Below, piece after piece: positions 17,500-24,932 of a stretch of DNA of 38,222 bases. Where the stretch lies: positions 1,238,660-1,276,881 of the forward strand of contig CP070841.1 of the NCBI GenBank assembly GCA_020342115.1, read 5' to 3'. Positions within the stretch are counted from its first letter, which is position 1. Each line of letters opens with the position of its first letter. The position numbers and the translations under genes were made by a program. The notes beneath the pieces are model-generated. The model was not told the origin of the DNA and did not search any database. It worked only from the letters and a program-made list of their open reading frames with translations. Source of the stretch: Spirochaetota bacterium (GTDB taxonomy: Bacteria; Spirochaetota; B62-G9; DRHN01).

Positions 17500-18402
17500 A
17501 TGGAAATTACGATTCTATTTATATCGCTAGCAAGTATGGGTGGAATTGGCCTTGTCCTATCAATGATTCTCGTAATCGCAGACAAGAATCTCGCTGTCGA
17601 GGAGGATCCAAGAGTAGAGAAAGCACTCGAAGTACTTCCAGGTGCTAACTGCGGTGCATGCGGTTTTGCAGGATGTGCTGCATTAGCGACAGCACTTGCC
17701 GAGGGTAAGGTTTCAGTAGATGCTTGTAAACCTGGAGGCAAGGAAGTTACCGATAAGCTTGTGGAGATTCTGGGTCTTGAAGAAGCAGTTGAGTTCGCAC
17801 CAAAGGTAGCCCGTGTGTTCTGCAGTGGGGGACTGAAAGAGGCTCAGAGGGATAAGATATACACAGGTGTTCGTACCTGTGGATCTGCCAACCTTGTCGG
17901 AGCCGAGAAGGCGTGTCTTTACTCCTGCATAGGGTACGGCGATTGTGTTTCGGCGTGTCCTTTTGATGCTGTACGAATGAACGATAATGGGCTTCCGGTT
18001 ATCGACCTGGGCAAGTGCACTGGATGTGGTGAGTGTGTGAGGGCCTGTCCACGGAATATAATCGGGCTCACAGGTTATGAAGATGTAGTTCATGTATATT
18101 GCAGATCAAGGGATAAGGGTCCAGTGGTTCGAAAGATCTGCACGGCGGGCTGTATTGCCTGCAAGCTCTGTGAAAGAGATGATGATACGGGTGCTGTTAC
18201 GATCTCTGACAATCTCTCTGTTATAGACCATGAAGTAAACAAGGCACCTGTAATGGCTGTAAAACGCTGTCCTACTGAAGTAATTAGGATCTCAGATCCT
18301 GTTCCCGGGCATGAAAAACTCTTTGAAGAGAAAACAAAGCTTCTTCAAGAAATATTGGAAAAAGAATCTAAGGAAAAGAAGGAAGAACCAGAGAAAAAAT
18401 AA
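17500..18402 (+). CDS. rnfB: Rnf complex subunit B (ferredoxin-oxidising Fe-S subunit)
   Basis: A 300-residue entry subunit that takes electrons from reduced ferredoxin. One N-terminal membrane helix (about 3-26) is followed by the Fe4-S4 domain with C51, C54, C59 and C76 (NCGACGFAGC ... DACKPGG). Ferredoxin-type clusters follow: CIGYGDCVSACP, CTGCGECVRACP and a further cysteine group CTAGCIACKLCE, typical of the multi-cluster RnfB of anaerobes. The C-terminus is Glu/Lys-rich (KESKEKKEEPEKK). Last subunit of rnfCDGEAB; rseC begins 8 nt later. Confidence 0.96.
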   Translation: MEITILFISLASMGGIGLVLSMILVIADKNLAVEEDPRVEKALEVLPGANCGACGFAGCAALATALAEGKVSVDACKPGGKEVTDKLVEILGLEEAVEFAPKVARVFCSGGLKEAQRDKIYTGVRTCGSANLVGAEKACLYSCIGYGDCVSACPFDAVRMNDNGLPVIDLGKCTGCGECVRACPRNIIGLTGYEDVVHVYCRSRDKGPVVRKICTAGCIACKLCERDDDTGAVTISDNLSVIDHEVNKAPVMAVKRCPTEVIRISDPVPGHEKLFEEKTKLLQEILEKESKEKKEEPEKK

Positions 18403-18410
18403 GGTCAGAT

Positions 18411-18857
18411 ATGTTTATAAAGGGTATAGATCAGGAGCAGGGAGAGGTTGTAGCAGTGCATGATGGCAGTGCTACTATAAAGATACCGGCAAGTAAAAGT
18501 TGTGACCGATGCAGGCTCTGTGAGAAAATATCTTCTACAGAGATGGTTGTCGAAGCTCTCACACAAATTCCTCTTAAAAAAGGAGAGAAGGTTATACTCT
18601 CTGTTCATCCTGGTGATATAATCAAGTCTGCAAGTATATTGTATATAATTCCACTTTTCGGACTTGTGATTGGGTATTATTTCGCTCGATTTCTTGACAG
18701 AACTTTCACACTTGGATTTTCTGGAGAATTATATCCGGCACTTATCTCCATAGCATTCCTCTTTCTCTGTTTTATCCCAATCAGGGTGTACGATACAAGA
18801 CGGAAAAAACAGAATCGTCTTCAGGTATACGTCAAAGAAAGGTTATTGAGTTCGTAA
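18411..18857 (+). CDS. rseC: RseC/MucC family membrane protein
   Basis: A 148-residue protein of the SoxR-reducing system RseC family. An N-terminal OB-like region (EQGEVVAVHDGSATIKIP) carries the cysteine cluster CDRCRLC, then PGDIIKSASILYIIPLFGLVIGYYFA begins two membrane helices (about 69-91 and 101-123) and a basic tail. In E. coli, Rnf (Rsx) and RseC together keep SoxR reduced; RseC genes are also found beside rnf in organisms without SoxR, as may be the case here. It lies 8 nt after rnfB and is very likely the seventh gene of the operon. A link to Rnf cluster assembly or redox tuning is inference. Confidence 0.88.
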   Translation: MFIKGIDQEQGEVVAVHDGSATIKIPASKSCDRCRLCEKISSTEMVVEALTQIPLKKGEKVILSVHPGDIIKSASILYIIPLFGLVIGYYFARFLDRTFTLGFSGELYPALISIAFLFLCFIPIRVYDTRRKKQNRLQVYVKERLLSS

Positions 18858-18869
18858 AAAGCAGTATCA

Positions 18870-19631
18870 ATGATTAAGAAGATACTCATTACAGTATTTA
18901 TTGTTCTGCTTTCACTTTTTCTTCTCTGTATATTCGTCCTTTATAACTTTCCTTATGATTCTGTAATAAGCAGGATAGACACCAGTCTCAGGAATGCTTA
19001 CTCGGTAAATCTTTCTGTCTCTAATGTCAGATATCGCTTCCCCTTTAAACTTGTCTTTGAAGACGTTCGCCTGATCGGAGAAGGTATACCAACTACTATT
19101 TCAACGAGGGTAATTACTCTTCGTCCTGGATTAATAGGTGAGAATGTTGTGGTTACTGGACAGGGGCTCAGGATGAATAGCGAGGAGATTGAGGTCAAAG
19201 GAGGTTCCTTCACTATCTCTTCAAAGCTCAAGCTCATGAGACTAAGGAACGAGATATCACCAGATGCAATCGAATCGCTCAATGTAAAGATCGACAGTGC
19301 AAAAATGGAGAGAGTTCATCTGTCAGGATTTGAATTTTCCTCTTTTACAATAGCTACGGCTTTACTTTCATTCAAAAAGGGGGATGAAAATCTGAGAATA
19401 GAGCAGGGATTTGTTAAAAGCGATCTTTTCACCTCAGAAATATCCGGTTTTTACGGCTCTCGTGAGGTGGATATCTTGGTTACACTTAAATTGACTGATA
19501 GGTTTTTTGAAAGATATGAAAATCTCACAGGACTTGTAGAATCATTGACAGATAATGAGGCCATACGATTCTCGATAAAAGGCAACACTAAAAGACCGAC
19601 TTTGAATATTGAGAGCAGACCAGGCATTTAG
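18870..19631 (+). CDS. GspN/AsmA-like membrane-anchored protein
   Basis: A 253-residue protein: N-terminal membrane anchor (about 4-26, ILITVFIVLLSLFLLCIFVLY), then YNFPYDSVISRID and a repetitive beta-strand domain with VSVxNVRYRFPFKLVFEDVRL-type strands, the pattern of type II secretion GspN and the wider AsmA-like group. No other type II secretion gene is visible, so the GspN name should be read as a fold similarity. It starts 12 nt after rseC and may be co-transcribed, though there is no clear functional link to Rnf. Ends before the palindromic element upstream of proB. Confidence 0.55.
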   Translation: MIKKILITVFIVLLSLFLLCIFVLYNFPYDSVISRIDTSLRNAYSVNLSVSNVRYRFPFKLVFEDVRLIGEGIPTTISTRVITLRPGLIGENVVVTGQGLRMNSEEIEVKGGSFTISSKLKLMRLRNEISPDAIESLNVKIDSAKMERVHLSGFEFSSFTIATALLSFKKGDENLRIEQGFVKSDLFTSEISGFYGSREVDILVTLKLTDRFFERYENLTGLVESLTDNEAIRFSIKGNTKRPTLNIESRPGI

Positions 19632-19704
19632 CTCGCCCTTTGTATATTCCATTGGTAAATAAACTATAAACCAGGTATAAATAAGCATGTTATGTACAAC
19701 AGTG

Positions 19705-19739
19705 AAGGCCTTTTATTTGTTGTGTATTCGCCACGATTA
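19705..19739 (+). repeat. degenerate copy of the palindromic element arm
   Basis: AAGGCCTTTTATTTGTTGTG (19705-19724) matches the reverse complement of the right arm at 19842-19868 at 18 of 20 positions, and the following TTCGCCACG matches the loop region at 19826-19834. It looks like a truncated, diverged relative of the full element 60 bp downstream. Confidence 0.6.
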
Positions 19740-19795
19740 AGATGTGTCTACGGGTACAATTTTTCAAATTAAAGTATATAAAGAATATTAGTAAC

Positions 19796-19869
19796 TAACC
19801 ACAAAGGCCTCTTATTTAAGGCGTTTTCGCCACGGCGCCATCGCAACAAATAAGAGGCCTTTGCGGTTA
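19796..19869. repeat. 74-bp palindromic element in the 329-bp gap before proB
   Basis: TAACCACAAAGGCCTCTTAT continues to 19817 as the left arm; the right arm at 19848-19869 is complementary over 22 positions with one mismatch. The 30-nt loop contains its own hairpin, GGCG-TTTT-CGCC (19820-19831). No T run follows either arm, so it is not an ordinary terminator; a REP/MITE-like palindrome or a structured RNA in the proB leader are alternatives. The rest of the 19632-19960 gap is AT-rich with no gene. Confidence 0.75.
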
Positions 19870-19960
19870 AAATATCTCAATAGGTCTTTCTAAGTAAAAC
19901 TTCATTATATCGGTATCTTATATTACTTTAACAGCGTAACTTGAAATACAGGATAGAGTA

Positions 19961-21088
19961 TTGGGTAGAGAGAACATAAAAACTTCTGAAAGAATAGTGC
20001 TCAAGCTGGGAACGAGGGTCCTTACTGAAAGCGATAACAGCCTCGACTATCCAGTTATAAAGTCAATAGTAAAGCAGATATCGGAATTAGCTCGAGCGGA
20101 CCGGCAACTCATCATTGTAACATCCGCTGCAATTGCCCTTGGATTAAGCAGAATGGGAATGACAAAAAGGCCACAGGACATAGCATTGCTGCAGGCAGCG
20201 GCCTCCATGGGACAATCAAGGCTCATGCATGCCTATGAGACCGAGTTTGCTAAGTGCGGCTGTGAAACATCACAGATATTGCTTACCTATGAAGACATCC
20301 AGAACAGAAAAAAGTATCTGAACATACGAAACACAATATTTACTCTCTGGTCTTTTGGAACAATTCCTATTGTAAATGAGAACGATACAGTGTCATTCAC
20401 TGAGATTAGGTTCGGAGATAATGATCTGCTTGCCGCATATCTTGCGAATATGATAGATGCAGACCTTCTGGTTATTCTAACCGATATAGAGGGTCTTTAT
20501 AATAAAGATCCAAAGGAACATTCTGAATCTGTGATAGTAAGTGAGGTCGAGAAGATAGATGAAAAGCTGATGAAATCTGTTGGCTCAAAAGGATCATTCT
20601 TCTCTTCAGGAGGTATGGAGTCCAAGCTCAAGGCTGCAAAGATTGCAACTGCAGGCGGTATCGGTGCAATCATAGCAAGTGGAAAGTCCCCCAGAGCACT
20701 TGAAAATATTTTCAAAGGACAGGATGAAGGAACCTACTTCAGTCCCTCCAAGAAGAAGATAAAGGGAAAGAAGAGATGGATAGCATTCTCTCCCAGGGTT
20801 TCAGGGCGTATTGTTATCGATAAGGGAGGAGAGCATGCTATTGTAACCAAAAAGAAATCACTCCTGCCAGTTGGAATCAGGGATGTTTTCGGGTCATTTG
20901 ATATAGGAAGCAACATAGCCATACTCAATGAAGAGAACAAAGAGATTGCACGCGGTCTTACCAATTTTTCAAGTGAAGAGATCATGCTCATTAAGGGTAT
21001 GAATACGAAGAAAATACCGGATGTGCTGGGTGTCGATATATATTTCGAGGAAGTTGTACACCGTGATAACCTTGTTATACTGGTGTAG
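19961..21088 (+). CDS. proB: glutamate 5-kinase
   Basis: First step of proline synthesis: ATP-dependent phosphorylation of glutamate to glutamyl-5-phosphate. At 375 residues it is full length with both domains. Kinase domain (about 10-260): IVLKLGTRVL, VTSAAIALG, AAASMGQSRLM, the substrate loop IVNENDTVS, FGDNDLLAAYLA and LTDIEGLYNKDP. The PUA domain follows (about 270-370, SGRIVIDKGGEHAI to GLTNFSSEEI). The start is TTG at 19961 with AGGA about 8 nt upstream; no ATG lies close enough. It precedes proA by 81 nt. Feedback inhibition by proline is the family norm but cannot be judged here. Confidence 0.96.
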   Translation: MGRENIKTSERIVLKLGTRVLTESDNSLDYPVIKSIVKQISELARADRQLIIVTSAAIALGLSRMGMTKRPQDIALLQAAASMGQSRLMHAYETEFAKCGCETSQILLTYEDIQNRKKYLNIRNTIFTLWSFGTIPIVNENDTVSFTEIRFGDNDLLAAYLANMIDADLLVILTDIEGLYNKDPKEHSESVIVSEVEKIDEKLMKSVGSKGSFFSSGGMESKLKAAKIATAGGIGAIIASGKSPRALENIFKGQDEGTYFSPSKKKIKGKKRWIAFSPRVSGRIVIDKGGEHAIVTKKKSLLPVGIRDVFGSFDIGSNIAILNEENKEIARGLTNFSSEEIMLIKGMNTKKIPDVLGVDIYFEEVVHRDNLVILV

Positions 21089-21169
21089 TATATTGATCAT
21101 GATTTTCTAGCGTTTCTTGCATGTAAATATAAAGAATAAACATGTGGTCTATCCAATCAGGGGGATTTT

Positions 21170-22414
21170 ATGGACATTGGAGCATACATCGAGGGCATCG
21201 CTAAAAAGGCAAAGGAAGCCTCCGTTGGACTCAGGGGGGTAATCCCGGAGGTGAAGAATAATGCGCTGGAGGCGATCAGTAATTCTCTTCGAAAAGAAAA
21301 AAAGAAGATCAAAGAAGCAAACATTATAGACTATGAGAAAGGCAAAAAAAAAGGCCTCGGCGAAGCTTTTTTAGATCGTCTCCTGCTTACAGATGAGCGT
21401 ATAGAAAATATGATAAACTCTGTTATCGAGATCAGGGCTCTCGAAGATCCAGTTGGGAAGGTTATAGCGGTGCGTCGCCCCCAAGGATTTATTTTAGAAA
21501 AGGTCAGGGTTCCTATCGGGGTGGTAGCTGTGATCTATGAATCGAGGCCTAATGTTACTGTAGATGCTGCATCGCTCTGTCTTAAATCCTCAAATGCATG
21601 TATACTCAGAGGTGGGAGTGAGTCTCTGGAGAGTAATAAAATGTTAGTCCAGATTATTCAGGATGCGCTGGATCAATCAGGATTGGGAAAAGGTTCTGTT
21701 CAATATGTCGAGAGAGCGGCTCATGAGGGAGTGAAGCATCTGGTCAAGCAGGAGGGTTTGGTAGATCTCGTCATACCCAGGGGTGGTGAATCGCTTACAA
21801 GAATAGTGACTGAGGAGGCGATGGTTCCGGTTATCAAGCACTACAAAGGAGTGTGTCACCTTTTCGTAGATGCAGATGCAGATCTCAATATGGCAGTCAG
21901 GGTGGTGCAAAACGCAAAAGTCCAGAGACCCGGGACATGTAATGCTCTAGAAACCTTGCTGGTTCATTCCGATATAAAGGCGAAGTTGCTGCCTATGATC
22001 AGGGAAGCATTGGAAGGTGTCGAGCTGAGAGGGTGTTCCGAAACAAAGGAAATACTACCAGACATTGAAAAGGCCTCGGAGGATGATTATTACAAAGAAT
22101 ATCTGGAGCTTATCCTTGCAATCAAGGTCGTGGCTTCGGTTGATGAAGCTATTTCTCACATCGAGCAATACGGGAGCAGTCATACTGATGGGATTATTTC
22201 AGGGAACATCCATAACATTCAAAAATTTACCGATACAGTGGATTCAGCGGTTGTTACCGTTAATGCATCGACCCGCCTGAGCGATGGCGGGGTGTTTGGG
22301 CTTGGGGCTGAGATAGGTATAAGTACTGATAAGCTCCATGCAAGGGGCCCAATGGGAATAGGAGAGCTTGTGACCTATAAATGGATTGTTCGCGGTGATG
22401 GGCACATCAGGTGA
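21170..22414 (+). CDS. proA: gamma-glutamyl phosphate reductase
   Basis: Second step of proline synthesis: NADPH-dependent reduction of glutamyl-5-phosphate to glutamate-5-semialdehyde. A 414-residue aldehyde dehydrogenase-fold enzyme with catalytic C257 in RPGTCNALETLLVH; other family motifs are VPIGVVAVIYESRPNVT, LRGGSES, PVIKHYKGVCHLFVD and LGAEIGISTDKLHARGPMG near the end. ATG start with GGGGGAT upstream. Probably co-transcribed with proB. The third enzyme, proC, is not in this window. Confidence 0.97.
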   Translation: MDIGAYIEGIAKKAKEASVGLRGVIPEVKNNALEAISNSLRKEKKKIKEANIIDYEKGKKKGLGEAFLDRLLLTDERIENMINSVIEIRALEDPVGKVIAVRRPQGFILEKVRVPIGVVAVIYESRPNVTVDAASLCLKSSNACILRGGSESLESNKMLVQIIQDALDQSGLGKGSVQYVERAAHEGVKHLVKQEGLVDLVIPRGGESLTRIVTEEAMVPVIKHYKGVCHLFVDADADLNMAVRVVQNAKVQRPGTCNALETLLVHSDIKAKLLPMIREALEGVELRGCSETKEILPDIEKASEDDYYKEYLELILAIKVVASVDEAISHIEQYGSSHTDGIISGNIHNIQKFTDTVDSAVVTVNASTRLSDGGVFGLGAEIGISTDKLHARGPMGIGELVTYKWIVRGDGHIR

Positions 22415-22497
22415 TTATGAATAGTCGCCGGTGAATAATCATTGAAATTTTGATTAATAAAATAGCCGGCTCTAAATTGTTCATTTGAAATGACCAA

Positions 22498-22527
22498 TTA
22501 CAGTTCTTTAACTTATTATATTATAAT
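22498..22527 (+). promoter_or_regulatory. possible promoter of the FtsB/DivIC-like gene
   Basis: TTACAG (22498-22503), 18 nt, then a consensus TATAAT (22522-22527). The surrounding 22440-22600 is very AT-rich, so chance matches are likely. Confidence 0.35.
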
Positions 22528-22574
22528 AAATTAGATTATGAGCGTTTATCGTTTATTTAATGAATATTAATTAA

Positions 22575-22590
22575 TTACCAAGAACTAATT
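22575..22590. repeat. second copy of the 16-nt repeat
   Basis: TTACCAAGAACTAATT, identical to 10133-10148, 20 nt before the FtsB-like start codon. Confidence 0.4.
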
Positions 22591-22609
22591 GTAAAGTAAT
22601 TGCGGGTTT

Positions 22610-22945
22610 ATGTCGTTAGTTTTTTGTAGAATGGCATTGAGAAATAAAAAATACCTGCAATTTACCATCTATATTGTGTTAATCATCTTCATCGGGTGGC
22701 TGGGATATACAATCATTTACGGAAGGGGCGGTATTATCGAGAGAAGGGAGACGCAAAAAAATCTCTCTTTACTCGAAGAAGATATAGATAGTCTCGAGCA
22801 CGAAATAGAGAGAATTGATCTGGAGATAAAAAATCTAAAAAGCAACAGAAAGTATGTGATAGGCCTCGCACGAGAGTTCGGGTACAAACAGGAGGGAGAG
22901 ATCATTTTCAGATTTCTTCCAAAGACAGAAAGAGCTCCGGATTAA
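22610..22945 (+). CDS. FtsB/DivIC-like septum formation initiator protein
   Basis: A 111-residue single-pass membrane protein with the FtsB/DivIC layout: short basic N-terminus (LRNKKYLQ), one membrane helix (about 18-38, TIYIVLIIFIGWLGYTIIYG), a coiled coil (about 47-80, SLLEEDIDSLEHEIERIDLEI) and the family tail motif KYVIGLAREFGYKQEGEIIF. These proteins join the divisome subcomplex with FtsL and FtsQ. The start could be ATG 22610 or ATG 22631 (residue 8); neither has a clear ribosome site, and the later one gives a more typical N-terminus. Confidence 0.82.
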   Translation: MSLVFCRMALRNKKYLQFTIYIVLIIFIGWLGYTIIYGRGGIIERRETQKNLSLLEEDIDSLEHEIERIDLEIKNLKSNRKYVIGLAREFGYKQEGEIIFRFLPKTERAPD

Positions 22946-22985
22946 TCCTCCTATCTTTTCATATTTTAATCCCCTCAAATATATA

Positions 22986-23025
22986 TTGACATGTATGCTG
23001 ATTTTATAGTAGTATTTATCATACT
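22986..23025 (+). promoter_or_regulatory. promoter of the RHH-radical SAM 2 unit with inverted repeat
   Basis: TTGACA (22986-22991), 18 nt, TAGTAT (23010-23015): the same layout as at 7567-7596. AGTAT (23011-23015) and ATACT (23021-23025) form an inverted repeat over the -10 with a 5-nt spacer, versus 2 nt at the other site. A further GGAGTAGTA lies at the ribosome site (23033-23041). Confidence 0.6.
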
Positions 23026-23042
23026 TATGCGAGGAGTAGTAC

Positions 23043-23297
23043 ATGAATAAGATAAAGATTAATATCACTATTGATGACAATATATACAAATGGATAAATG
23101 GGCAGAGAGATATGGTTCCTCTCTCAACTTATATTAATTATCTCCTTTCTGAGAGGATGGAGGCTGAACAGCTCATTGAAAATTATAAGAAGGATTCTGG
23201 ACATTTAAGGGCATTTATCCAGAAGACCTTGATGCGGATCAAAGGGGGAGACAGATTCCTCGAAATACTCTCGAAGGAATACCTGGGAAAATTATAG
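23043..23297 (+). CDS. ribbon-helix-helix-like small protein (candidate regulator)
   Basis: An 84-residue protein. The first 45 residues fit a ribbon-helix-helix DNA-binding fold: a short strand of alternating residues (KIKINITID), then helix 1 (DNIYKWINGQ), a turn with Pro and Ser-Thr (VPLSTYINYLL) and helix 2. The rest (about 45-84) is a charged helical tail, EQLIENYKKDSGHL and FLEILSKEYLGKL. No exact family was recognised. ATG start with GAGGAG 7 nt upstream. It is the first gene of a unit with the radical SAM 2 gene, 75 nt downstream. Autoregulation through the AGTAT/ATACT repeat on its own promoter is inference. Confidence 0.6.
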   Translation: MNKIKINITIDDNIYKWINGQRDMVPLSTYINYLLSERMEAEQLIENYKKDSGHLRAFIQKTLMRIKGGDRFLEILSKEYLGKL

Positions 23298-23372
23298 AAT
23301 CCTCAGAAGCTAAGTATCGAACGCTCCTGAGATTCTACGGCCGGATGCTACATTTTTAGTGGAGGCTATTTC

Positions 23373-24794
23373 ATGTCTATGAAAGACACGATGAAAAAAG
23401 GGGCGGTGGCAATAGGTGCAAGAGCAGCTCTTAAACTCATGACCTCAGTATCAGAAGATCGATGGATGCGTATGGTCCATCCAATAATTAATGGTCAGCC
23501 CATGCCGGAAGCCGCAATAATGCTGGACCTCATGTTCAGGAGACTCCATAAAGGGTTTCCAATGCTTTCAAAGAATGTGAAGGAGAAGTTCGTACAGAAC
23601 TTCATTGTAAAGCCGTATACTGTTTATGGCCCCAGAAGAAAAGCCTTCTTTGAGGAAAACGGTTATGAGGTTCCATCCCTGATGGTCATAAGCCCTACCA
23701 TGAGATGCAACCTGAACTGCTACGGATGCTACGCGTGGGATTACAGGAAAGCCGAAGATCTCGATATCGAGATCGTACATAGAGTCATTACTGAAGCAAA
23801 ACAGATGGGCATCTTCTTTTTCGTTATCTCAGGCGGGGAGCCAAACTACTGGCCTCATCTAATCGAAGTACTCGACACCCATGAAGATGCAATCTTTCAG
23901 ATATATACAAATGGTACTCTCATCGATGAAAAAAGAGCTCTAGAATTCGCCAGACTCGGGAATGCACTTCCATGCATCAGTGTCGAAGGTTTTGAGGATG
24001 AAACCGACGAACGCAGGGGGAAGGGATCGTTTAAAAAAGTTTCAGAAGCAATGGATCTCCTCAGAGAAAATGGTGTTATATTTGGCTTTTCTGCAACAGC
24101 GACCAAAGAAAACAATGAGTTTATTGTGAGCGATGAGTTTGTTGACTATTATCTGGATAAGGGAATATATATTGGATGGTATTTCAATTATATCCCGATA
24201 GGGCGCAGTCCTGATCTTGATCTTATGCCAACCCCTGAACAGCGTAATTACAGGAGGAAGAGGATCATCGAGCTCAGAGATAGGAAAAAGGCGGTGCTTG
24301 CTGATTTCTGGAATGACGGAATATTGACAGATGGGTGTCTGGGTGGGGGCTACGAGTATTTTCATGTTATTTCAAATGGTGATGTAGAGCCATGCGTCTT
24401 TTGTCATTTCGCAGCTGACAATGTCAAAGAAAAGAGCTTGAAGGAGATACTGGAGTCGCCGTTTTTCATGGCATTTAAACGGCGCAGACCATACAATGAT
24501 AATCTATTAAGACCGTGTACAATCATTGACAATCCTCATATACTCAGGGAGGTGGTAGAGGAAGGAGGGGCGCATCCAACTCATCCCGGGGCCGAGTCGA
24601 TCATCACGACCCTTGCGTCGCAATTGGATGAGTATGCAAAAGAATACGGAGAAATTGCTGATAATGCATGGAGAGAGGAATACGTAGATAAAACCTATAA
24701 GCAGCACCTCTCTATTATAGGTGACATTATTGCATCAAAGAAGGAGAGAAAAGTAAAAAAGAAGACTATAAAAAAACAAGCCGTTGCTGTGTGA
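23373..24794 (+). CDS. radical SAM enzyme with SPASM/twitch-like C-terminal cysteines (paralogue 2)
   Basis: A 473-residue paralogue of the enzyme at 7632. Cluster motif C112-x3-C116-x2-C119 (RCNLNCYGCYAWD), with the same SGGEP, IYTNGTLID, CISVEGFE and DERRGKGSFKK segments. Late cysteines are C322 (DGCLGGG), C341 and C344 (EPCVFCHF) and C382 (RPCTIID). C344 is extra relative to paralogue 1, so auxiliary cluster binding may differ. The C-terminal tail is lysine-rich (KKERKVKKKTIKKQ), absent from paralogue 1. ATG start with GGAGG 7 nt upstream. Substrate unknown; a short peptide target or a small-molecule target are both open. Ends in a strong terminator. Confidence 0.85.
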   Translation: MSMKDTMKKGAVAIGARAALKLMTSVSEDRWMRMVHPIINGQPMPEAAIMLDLMFRRLHKGFPMLSKNVKEKFVQNFIVKPYTVYGPRRKAFFEENGYEVPSLMVISPTMRCNLNCYGCYAWDYRKAEDLDIEIVHRVITEAKQMGIFFFVISGGEPNYWPHLIEVLDTHEDAIFQIYTNGTLIDEKRALEFARLGNALPCISVEGFEDETDERRGKGSFKKVSEAMDLLRENGVIFGFSATATKENNEFIVSDEFVDYYLDKGIYIGWYFNYIPIGRSPDLDLMPTPEQRNYRRKRIIELRDRKKAVLADFWNDGILTDGCLGGGYEYFHVISNGDVEPCVFCHFAADNVKEKSLKEILESPFFMAFKRRRPYNDNLLRPCTIIDNPHILREVVEEGGAHPTHPGAESIITTLASQLDEYAKEYGEIADNAWREEYVDKTYKQHLSIIGDIIASKKERKVKKKTIKKQAVAV

Positions 24795-24847
24795 TCAATC
24801 AAGCAACCTGTTGCACAGTAAAACTATAAAAATATACGCTACTTATG

Positions 24848-24876
24848 AGCCACCCAAAAAGGGTGGCTTTTTTTTT
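24848..24876 (+). terminator. intrinsic terminator after radical SAM gene 2
   Basis: AGCCACCC (24848-24855), AAAAA loop, GGGTGGCT (24861-24868), followed by a run of T to about 24876. Confidence 0.92.
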
Positions 24877-24932
24877 AAGTAGATTTTTATTTATCCGATA
24901 CTAAGAACGAAGCAAAACTTTGAGGGAAAGCT

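Noticed and set aside
18870..19631. Evidence for a type II secretion system
   Set aside because: Only a GspN/AsmA-like fold is seen; no other secretion gene is in the window.
19796..19869. Integron attC site
   Set aside because: The arms end in ACCACAAAGG and CTTTGCGGTTA, without proper RYYYAAC and GTTRRRY core sites, and no integrase or cassette is nearby.
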